From QHVT01 sp036387915 (GTDB lineage Bacteria > Acidobacteriota > Thermoanaerobaculia > Gp7-AA8): a DNA stretch of 10,957 nt. Positions 6,101 through 10,957 of this stretch are shown here, piece after piece. Positions within the stretch are counted from its first letter, which is position 1; the number at the start of each line of letters is the position of its first letter. Location: the NCBI GenBank assembly GCA_036387915.1, contig DASVSV010000497.1, forward strand, positions 1 through 10,957, given 5' to 3'. Under the pieces are notes generated by a model, which ran no database searches, had not been told where the DNA came from, and was given only the letters and a program-made list of their open reading frames with translations. Both the position numbers and the translations under genes were made by a program.

Positions 6101-7289
6101 CCTGCTCCGCGACAACCGCGACTTCCGCCTGCTCTACTTCGCCACGCTGATCTCCCTCGGCGGGGACTGGTTCCTCACCGTCGCGCTGCTCGATCTCGTG
6201 CTGCAGCTCACCGGCTCGGCCACGCTGGCGTCGCTGATCCTGCTCTGCCAGACGTTGCCAATCTTTCTCTTCACGCCGCACGCGGGACACGTCATCGACC
6301 GGATGGACCGGCGCAAGCTGATGATCGCTGTCGACGTGCTGCGCGCCGTGGCCTGTCTGCTGCCGCTGATCGCCCGTACGCCGGCCATGCTGCCGTTCGC
6401 GTTCGCGGGCGTGATCCTGATCTCCGTCGGCTCCGCGTACTTTGAGCCGGCCTCGCAGGCGGCGCTGCCGAACCTCGTCGCGCCGGAAGATCTCGTGACG
6501 GCGAACGTGCTCATGGGCTCGACGTGGGGGACCATGCTCGCCGTCGGCGCGGCACTCGGCGGCGCGGTGACGATGGTCCTTGGCCGCGACGCGTCGTTCG
6601 TCGTCGACTCGCTCAGCTTCCTCCTGTCGGCCTGGTTCCTTTTCAAGATGCAGGGGCGGTTCGCCGAACAGCGGGAGGCGCATCACGCCGCGCCGTTCCT
6701 CGACTCGATGCGCGAGACCGTCCACTTCGCCCGCGGCCGCCCGCGCGTCCTCGGACTGCTGACCGTGAAAGGGGGCTACGGACTCGGCGCCGGCGTGGTG
6801 GCCATGCTCGGCGTCTTCGGCCGCGACGTCTTTCAGGCCGGCGCACTCGGCATCGGGCTCCTCTTCGCCGCCCGCGGCGTCGGCGCGCTCCTCGGCCCGT
6901 TCGCGATCCGCGCCCTCATCCGCACCGACGACGCCCGCTACCGCGCCATCGCGTTCTGCATCCTCGCGTTCGGCGTCGGCTACGCCGCGCTGTCCATCTC
7001 CACGACCCTCGCCGCCGGAGTCGTCGCCATCGCCTTCGCCCACCTCGGCGGCGGCGCGGCCTGGCAGATCTCGACCTACGGCCTGCAGCGCGAAGTCCCG
7101 GACCACATCCGCGGCCGCGTCTTCTCCGCCGACTACGGCTTCGTCACCCTGACCATGGCCATCTCCGCCCTCGGCTCCGGCGTCGCCGCCGATCGCTTCG
7201 GCGCAACCGCCGGCACGATGGCCGTCGCCTCGGTATGCATCGTGTTCGCGACCGTCTGGGCCGTTGCGACGTGGCGCCTGTGGCGGTGA
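6090..7289 (+). CDS. Major facilitator superfamily exporter (MFS_3/EntS-like)
   Basis: A 399-residue inner-membrane protein with about twelve hydrophobic segments. The MFS motif A loop lies between segments two and three: GHVIDRMDRRKLM (about 66-78). A second, related loop, REVPDHIRGRVFSADYG, lies in the C-terminal half; R-G-R-V-F-S at this place is typical of the MFS_3 group, which includes the enterobactin exporter EntS and macrolide-efflux-like proteins. The role is probably proton-driven export of a small molecule; the substrate is unknown. TTG at 6090 is the only reasonable start. The frame opens after a TAA at 6048-6050 and no ATG occurs before conserved sequence (DNRDFRLLYFATLISLGGDWF). 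No Shine-Dalgarno is visible because the upstream bases belong to the word-repeat palindrome. Readthrough or coupling from thyA-folA is possible. The start is less certain than the gene. Confidence 0.9.
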   Translation: MTFRLLRDNRDFRLLYFATLISLGGDWFLTVALLDLVLQLTGSATLASLILLCQTLPIFLFTPHAGHVIDRMDRRKLMIAVDVLRAVACLLPLIARTPAMLPFAFAGVILISVGSAYFEPASQAALPNLVAPEDLVTANVLMGSTWGTMLAVGAALGGAVTMVLGRDASFVVDSLSFLLSAWFLFKMQGRFAEQREAHHAAPFLDSMRETVHFARGRPRVLGLLTVKGGYGLGAGVVAMLGVFGRDVFQAGALGIGLLFAARGVGALLGPFAIRALIRTDDARYRAIAFCILAFGVGYAALSISTTLAAGVVAIAFAHLGGGAAWQISTYGLQREVPDHIRGRVFSADYGFVTLTMAISALGSGVAADRFGATAGTMAVASVCIVFATVWAVATWRLWR

Positions 7290-7306
7290 GCGGGGCAGTT
7301 CGCGAC

Positions 7307-7353
7307 AAACCAGTCCCCTCTCCCCGCGACGAGCGGGGAGAGGGGACTGGTTT
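7307..7353. terminator. Perfect 21-bp hairpin between convergent genes, probable bidirectional terminator
   Basis: Positions 7307-7327 (AAACCAGTCCCCTCTCCCCG plus C) pair without mismatch with 7333-7353 around a five-base loop, GACGA. Weaker pairing continues outward (CGCGA before it, CGCGAGCTG after it). It lies between the ends of the MFS gene (plus) and the TMEM175-like gene (minus), where a bidirectional terminator is expected. There is only a short T run after the stem, so it is not a classic intrinsic terminator. The CCTCTCCCCGC core is a hairpin word that I know as a dispersed intergenic repeat in GC-rich bacteria, and it recurs at 8212-8349. Confidence 0.6.
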
Positions 7354-7389
7354 ACGCGAGCTGTCACGGCACTTGGCGATTGAGCACTG

Positions 7390-7433
7390 GCCCGCCCACC
7401 CCGTCCGAGGGGCGGGCTGAAGCCGCGCCCTAC
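7390..7433 (-). repeat. Dispersed hairpin repeat supplying the TMEM175-like stop codon
   Basis: On the minus strand the sequence runs GTAGGGCGCGGCTTCAGCCC and on into a GC-rich hairpin; GCCCGCCC (7390-7397) pairs with GGGCGGGC (7410-7417) around twelve bases. I recognise GTAGGGCGCGGCTTCAGCCC from memory as a common intergenic repeat in several phyla; no search was done. The TAG that ends the TMEM175-like gene (7430-7432) is the TAG near the start of this repeat. Confidence 0.45.
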
Positions 7434-8125
7434 GTTTCCACGGTGGCGGTGGTGATGGACGGCTCGGCGCGTTCCTGCAGCCGCTGGCGTTGCGTGCCGC
7501 GCCACCAGCCGATGCCGGCGGAGACGGGTCCGAGGAGCCAGTACATCAGGCCGGCCCAGCGGACGGCGGAGCCTTCGAGGAGTCCGCCGGCCATCGCCGA
7601 GAGCGTGCCGATGACGATGTAGGACGAGTACATGATCATGTTCGTTTTCGTGTCGTGGCGTTCGAGCTCGTTCAGCTCCAGCTCGTCGCGCAGCCGCCAG
7701 GCGTGCGCGTACATCGCCACGAACACCGCGAAGATGCCGGCGAAGCCGACGCCGTAGATCACCATCAGCGGGCCGCCGCCGAAGTTGCCGCGGATCTGCC
7801 CCGTGACGAGCGAGAACATGAACTTGAGCGGATACGTGTAGAAGAGGACCACGAACAGCAGCACGGTGTTCAAGGCGATGGTGATCTCGTCGTTCAGCGC
7901 GTAGCGGCGGAAGAAGGTGTGGTGGACGTGCCAGACCCAGGTCAGGATGGCGAAGCAGATCGCGAACGCGGGGAAGCCGCGCAGGGTCTGCATCAGCTCT
8001 TCGAACGTGGCCGGGACTTCGAGCGAGACGACGATCAGTGTCAGCGCGAATCCGAAAACGACATCGCTGAACGCCTCGACCCGCGAGACCTCACGGCCCC
8101 GAATGCGGAACGCCTGTTTCTGCAT
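7430..8125 (-). CDS. TMEM175/DUF1211-family predicted potassium channel
   Basis: A 231-residue membrane protein with about six hydrophobic segments. The first helix carries RVEAFSDVVFGFALTLIV (15-32). The R-x-x-x-F-S-D signature defines the TMEM175/DUF1211 family, whose bacterial members are six-segment potassium channels that assemble as tetramers and lack the usual TVGYG filter. A W-x-H-x-x-H-x-x-F stretch (WHVHHTFFRRYALND, about 65-79) follows the second segment, also as in this family. The protein ends in a short, soluble, Arg/Gln- and Thr-rich tail. The ATG at 8125 gives a normal N-terminus; there is no strong ribosome-binding site. The gene is alone between two repeat elements, downstream of the M1 peptidase on the same strand and convergent with the MFS gene. 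Ion selectivity is inferred from the family only. Confidence 0.85.
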   Translation of the reverse strand: MQKQAFRIRGREVSRVEAFSDVVFGFALTLIVVSLEVPATFEELMQTLRGFPAFAICFAILTWVWHVHHTFFRRYALNDEITIALNTVLLFVVLFYTYPLKFMFSLVTGQIRGNFGGGPLMVIYGVGFAGIFAVFVAMYAHAWRLRDELELNELERHDTKTNMIMYSSYIVIGTLSAMAGGLLEGSAVRWAGLMYWLLGPVSAGIGWWRGTQRQRLQERAEPSITTATVET

Positions 8126-8211
8126 GCCGGAAGGGTACGCAATCCGCGCGGGCGTGTCATGTGACGAATGTCAGCGGCAAACTGCGATGGCGTTACTCAA
8201 CGCGAGCGACA

Positions 8212-8349
8212 ACCCCTCATCCGCCTTCGGCACCTTCTCCCCTCACGAGGGGAGAAGGGCAACAAAGAAACCGTCTCGCGAGATGTGTGTTTGTTGCCCC
8301 TCGCCCCGCGGTGAGCGGGGAGAGGGTGCCCGAAGGGCGGGTGAGGGGT
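8212..8349. repeat. Nested palindromic element between M1 peptidase and TMEM175-like gene
   Basis: The ends ACCCCTCATCCGCC (8212-8225) and GGCGGGTGAGGGGT (8336-8349) pair with one mismatch, and the pairing continues through TTCGG-CACC/GGTGCCCGAA. Inside lie two separate hairpins. TTCTCCCCT pairs with AGGGGAGAA (8235-8256), and CCCTCGCCCCGC pairs with GCGGGGAGAGGG around GGTGA (8298-8326, one mismatch). Between them GGGCAACAAA (8257-8266) pairs with TTTGTTGCCC (8290-8299), and the exact centre is the palindrome TCTCGCGAGA. Two inverted copies of one dispersed hairpin repeat would give this plan. It contains no ORF of note. It may terminate the M1 transcript. The rest of the 8126-8401 gap shows nothing recognisable. 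Confidence 0.75.
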
Positions 8350-8401
8350 CGTGCACGTTGCGCTGAGTTGAGGCTCTTGAGGATGACGTGAGATCGCTCC
8401 T

Positions 8402-10261
8402 CTACGCCGCGTCGCGCAGCGTGCTGTTCGCGCTGCTCAGCATCTGCTCCACGTTCGCCTCCACGCTCGGGTGGTAGCGCTTGCGCGCCTTCGCGAACAC
8501 GTCGCGCGCGAACGTCAGATTGGCCGGCGTGAAGCGCAGGGCCGAGTAGAGCTGCGTGATCCAGCTGTTCGGCCCTCCGCGCATCAGCACGCGCTCGATG
8601 GCGGGCCGGGCCGGCGTGTAGCTGGCGTGCGCGGCGTTGATCATCCAGCTGAGCGGCGGCGTCACGCGCAGGCTCAGGCCGAATGCGGCGTCGACTTCCG
8701 CCATGCGTGCGCGGAGTGGCCCGGTCGGGACGACGGCCAGGAACTGCTCGAGATCGGTCTCCGTCCAGGTCGACGGCTGGAGCTGCGCGATCGGCGTCCC
8801 GTTGTTGAAGGCCTGCGCGCGATTCAGCGCGCGAGTGAAGATCGCGGACGACGTCGGTGCGGTCACGTTCGACGGCAGGCCGGGCTCGTAGATCCACTCG
8901 TGCAGGCGGAGGTCGTCGCGGCCGGCGGCGAAGACGGCGATCGTGGAGAGGAACATCTGATCGTCGACCCAGCGGTACGCGAACTGATCGAACCAGCGGT
9001 GGAGGAACGCGTCCAGTGTGGGACGTCCGAGGCGGTCTTCGAGGGTGCGGATGAAGAGCTCGCCCTTCGTGTAGGCGGTGGAGCCGAAGCCGTTGTCGTG
9101 ATGGAGGATCGAATCGGTCGGGTCCTTGAGCGCCGCCGACCAGGAGGCATAGAACTGGCGGTCCAGAAAGTACGTCAGCTCCACGCGCTCGGCGCCGACC
9201 ATCTCTTCCATGATGCGCAGCGTCAGGTACGAGGTGATGCCCTCGTTCAGCCAGACGTCGTTCCAGTTCGCCAGCGTGACCTTGTCGCCGGACCACGAAT
9301 GCGCCAGCTCGTGCGCGATCAGATTCTTCGGCTGCGGCTCGGACGGACGGTTGCCGGTGACGACGCTGAACGGGTTGATGAAGTTCAGGTTCGTGTGCTC
9401 CATCCCGCCGGCCACGAACGTCGGCGGCATGAGCAGCAGGTCGTAGCGCGTGAACGGATACGGGCCGATAATCTGCTCCGCGACGTCGACCATGTCCGGC
9501 AGGTAGGTGAGCTCCTGCTTCGCGTCGCTCATCAGCTCCGGCTCCGCGTAGACGCCGGTGCGCTCGTCGAACTCGTGAAACTGCAGCCGTCCCACCGCCA
9601 GCGCGATCAGGTACGCCGGCATCGTCTTCGACATGTGAAACGAGTACACGCCCCCGGCATTGGTCGACCGCGGATTGTCCTCGGCACTCATCAGCGCGAG
9701 CAGTTGCGACGGCACGCGCAGCTTGGCCTGCCAGGTCATGCGCATGGACGGCGTGTCCTGGATCGGAATCCACGCCCGCGCCTGCGTCGGCTCGTTGAGC
9801 GAATAGAGGTACGGCTCCTTGCGGCCGTAGCTCTGCTCGGCCGTGTTCCAGAAGAGGCCCGGCGCGTTGGCCATGGTGACGTATTGAATCGCCACCGTGC
9901 GCGACGTGGGCTGGACGGCGATGATCAGCGGCACGGTCTCCGGCCGCGCGGTCCCGAAACGCCACTGCGCCGCGACGCCGTCGACGGTCACGCTGCTGAC
10001 GGTCATGCCGAACGTGTCGAGCACGAGCTCGTTCGCGCGGGTGATGTTCTCGATGCTGAGCGTGGCGGTGCCGCTCAGCCGACGCGTGTCGAAATCGACG
10101 GTCAGGTCGAGCGCGAGATGCCGCGTCGCGACGTCGGACGCATTCGACGCGGTGTACGCGTCGACGGGAGGAAGCAGGCGGTGCGGGACGTGGACGGCGC
10201 GCTGCTTCGCCGCGACGAGGAAGACCAGCGTGACAAGAGAGAGGAGGACGCGCCGGCGCAT
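8402..10261 (-). CDS. Secreted M1-family metallopeptidase, leukotriene A4 hydrolase-like
   Basis: A 619-residue zinc aminopeptidase of family M1, similar in plan to leukotriene A4 hydrolase and cold-active bacterial aminopeptidases. It probably trims N-terminal residues from peptides outside the cytoplasm. A Sec-type signal is present (MRRRVLLSLVTLVFLVAA, no lipobox cysteine). The beta-rich N-terminal domain follows (about 40-230). The substrate-anchoring motif is GGMEH (285-289), where GGMEN is usual. The zinc site is complete: HELAH (317-321) with Glu340 in WLNEG, exactly 18 residues after the second histidine. Tyr397 in STAYTKGELF matches the transition-state tyrosine. The C-terminal helical domain ends in RKRYHPSVEANVEQML, resembling the end of leukotriene A4 hydrolases. 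The ATG at 10261 is preferred because the signal starts there. The gene is divergent from the sigma factor with a 54-bp gap. Bifunctionality as an epoxide hydrolase cannot be inferred. Confidence 0.93.
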   Translation of the reverse strand: MRRRVLLSLVTLVFLVAAKQRAVHVPHRLLPPVDAYTASNASDVATRHLALDLTVDFDTRRLSGTATLSIENITRANELVLDTFGMTVSSVTVDGVAAQWRFGTARPETVPLIIAVQPTSRTVAIQYVTMANAPGLFWNTAEQSYGRKEPYLYSLNEPTQARAWIPIQDTPSMRMTWQAKLRVPSQLLALMSAEDNPRSTNAGGVYSFHMSKTMPAYLIALAVGRLQFHEFDERTGVYAEPELMSDAKQELTYLPDMVDVAEQIIGPYPFTRYDLLLMPPTFVAGGMEHTNLNFINPFSVVTGNRPSEPQPKNLIAHELAHSWSGDKVTLANWNDVWLNEGITSYLTLRIMEEMVGAERVELTYFLDRQFYASWSAALKDPTDSILHHDNGFGSTAYTKGELFIRTLEDRLGRPTLDAFLHRWFDQFAYRWVDDQMFLSTIAVFAAGRDDLRLHEWIYEPGLPSNVTAPTSSAIFTRALNRAQAFNNGTPIAQLQPSTWTETDLEQFLAVVPTGPLRARMAEVDAAFGLSLRVTPPLSWMINAAHASYTPARPAIERVLMRGGPNSWITQLYSALRFTPANLTFARDVFAKARKRYHPSVEANVEQMLSSANSTLRDAA

Positions 10262-10315
10262 GGTCGGTTAACACTACGCCCGCGTTAGCATCTTCCCTGT
10301 CAGGATTGAGTCAAC

Positions 10316-10837
10316 TTGACGGCCGACATTCTGGATGACACGCCGCTGGTACGCGCCTCGCGCGACGGCGACCGCTCCGCCTTCGGCCGCCTCTACACGC
10401 GCTACAGCCGGATGGTGCACGCCATCGTGCTGGCCCGCGTGCCGCCCGCGGAGGCAGACGACCTCGTGCAGGACGTTTTTCTCTCGGCCATGCGCGACCT
10501 GCCGGCACTGCGCGACGAGCGCGCATTCGGCGGCTGGCTGGCCACGATCGCACGCAACCGCGCGAACGGCTGGCACCGCTCGTCCGTGGAACTGGTGGAG
10601 CTGCCGGAAGCGTCGCACGACGCGCGGCAGCAGGAAGAAGAGGAAGCGCGGCGCGCGCTGGCGGCGATCCGCTCGCTGTCGCCCGCGTACCGCGAGACGT
10701 TGATGATGCGACTGGTGGAAGGGATGACGGGACCGGAGATCGCCGCGCGCACCGGCCTCACGCCCGACTCGGTGCGCGTGAATCTGCATCGCGGCATGAA
10801 GCTGCTGCGCGAGGCGATGGAAAGGGGGACCCGGTGA
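10316..10837 (+). CDS. ECF-type RNA polymerase sigma factor (sigma-70 family)
   Basis: A 173-residue sigma factor with only regions 2 and 4, the ECF layout. Region 2 spans about residues 20-88: AFGRLYTRYSRMVHAIVL, then ADDLVQDVFLSAMRDL (the core-binding 2.2 signature) and FGGWLATIARNRANGWHR (2.3/2.4). A Glu/Arg-rich linker (QQEEEEARRAL) joins it to region 4 (about 117-170): LSPAYRETLMMRLVEGMTGPEIAARTGLTPDSVRVNLHRGMKLLREAM, a helix-turn-helix that contacts the -35 element. TTG at 10316 is the best start; no ATG or GTG lies near the conserved N-terminus, and AGGA stands about ten bases upstream. The stop overlaps the next gene as GTGA, the normal arrangement for a sigma factor and its anti-sigma or membrane partner. 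Divergence from the M1 peptidase makes that gene a possible target, but no matching promoter pair was found in the 54-bp gap. Confidence 0.93.
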   Translation: MTADILDDTPLVRASRDGDRSAFGRLYTRYSRMVHAIVLARVPPAEADDLVQDVFLSAMRDLPALRDERAFGGWLATIARNRANGWHRSSVELVELPEASHDARQQEEEEARRALAAIRSLSPAYRETLMMRLVEGMTGPEIAARTGLTPDSVRVNLHRGMKLLREAMERGTR

Positions 10838-10957
10838 ACGACGACTATCTGTGGGACGGCAGCGGCGAACCCGACCCCGAGGTCGCCCGCCTCGAGTCGC
10901 TCCTCGGACGGTACCGGCACGAATCGCAGGGGAGCGCCGCCGTCCCGGCGGCTGTTG
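10834..10957 (+). CDS. Start of a probable anti-sigma/FecR-type partner protein (partial)
   Basis: The gene begins at GTG 10834, overlapping the sigma-factor stop by four bases (GTGA), and runs off the window after 41 codons. A ribosome-binding site, AAAGGGGG at 10821-10828, stands five bases upstream. The visible product starts MNDDYLWDGSGEPDPEVARL and continues with a Leu/Arg-rich stretch (ESLLGRYRHE). From memory, (D)DYLWD-x-(S/T)GEPDPE is a common N-terminus in proteins encoded directly after ECF sigma factors in Acidobacteriota-type genomes, often followed by a membrane segment and a FecR-like domain. That continuation is not visible here, so the anti-sigma role is inferred from position and this short motif. 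Confidence 0.75.
   Translation, partial: MNDDYLWDGSGEPDPEVARLESLLGRYRHESQGSAAVPAAV

Noticed and set aside
6084..7505. Large minus-strand frame opposite the MFS gene
   Set aside because: Composition is Arg/Glu/Asp/His-rich with no recognisable domain, and it crosses the convergent hairpin and the end of the TMEM175-like gene.
8217..10288. Large open frames on both strands overlapping the M1 peptidase
   Set aside because: They lack motifs and are shadows of the M1 gene, which has a complete zinc site and signal peptide.
1..10957. Defence, toxin-antitoxin, phage or biosynthetic cluster
   Set aside because: All assigned proteins belong to metabolic, transport, peptidase, channel or sigma families. 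No nuclease, toxin, integrase or synthase domain was seen.

Overview
This is a 10.96 kb GC-rich chromosomal window with ordinary bacterial housekeeping and envelope genes. It carries no phage, plasmid, CRISPR, rRNA or tRNA feature that I can see. The GC content, the frequent TTG/GTG starts and the ECF sigma factor followed by a protein beginning NDDYLWDGSGEPDPE suggest an environmental Acidobacteriota-type genome. That placement is an impression from sequence style, not a demonstrated taxonomy.

Layout. Positions 1-113 hold a partial intergenic repeat. A minus-strand cluster follows, read from right to left: diaminopimelate decarboxylase lysA (4395-3130), an N-acyl-D-amino-acid deacylase-like lipoprotein (3048-1381) and an APC-family permease (1400-114) that overlaps the deacylase by 20 bp. 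Across a 315-bp divergent gap, the plus strand carries thyA (4711-5505) and folA (5502-6029, ATGA overlap), which together make dTMP and regenerate tetrahydrofolate. An MFS exporter follows (6090-7289). On the minus strand come a TMEM175/DUF1211-type channel (8125-7430) and, upstream of it, a secreted M1 metallopeptidase of the leukotriene A4 hydrolase type (10261-8402). Divergent from the peptidase is an ECF sigma factor (10316-10837) with an overlapping GTG-started partner (10834 to the window end).

The most unusual content is between the genes. Nearly every gap is filled by an inverted-repeat element, of several unrelated types. (a) The lysA/thyA gap is one large imperfect palindrome (4416-4693) with a -10-like hexamer just outside each end, so both mRNAs may be leaderless. 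(b) The lysA-deacylase gap (3041-3129) and the folA-MFS gap (6020-6100) are each filled by two inverted blocks of short degenerate words. The two elements use different words but the same architecture, and each runs into a start codon. (c) Hairpin elements with a CCTCTCCCCGC core lie at 7307-7353 and 8212-8349. (d) A further hairpin repeat at 7390-7432 appears to supply the stop codon of the TMEM175-like gene. These elements are the best candidates for undescribed biology here.
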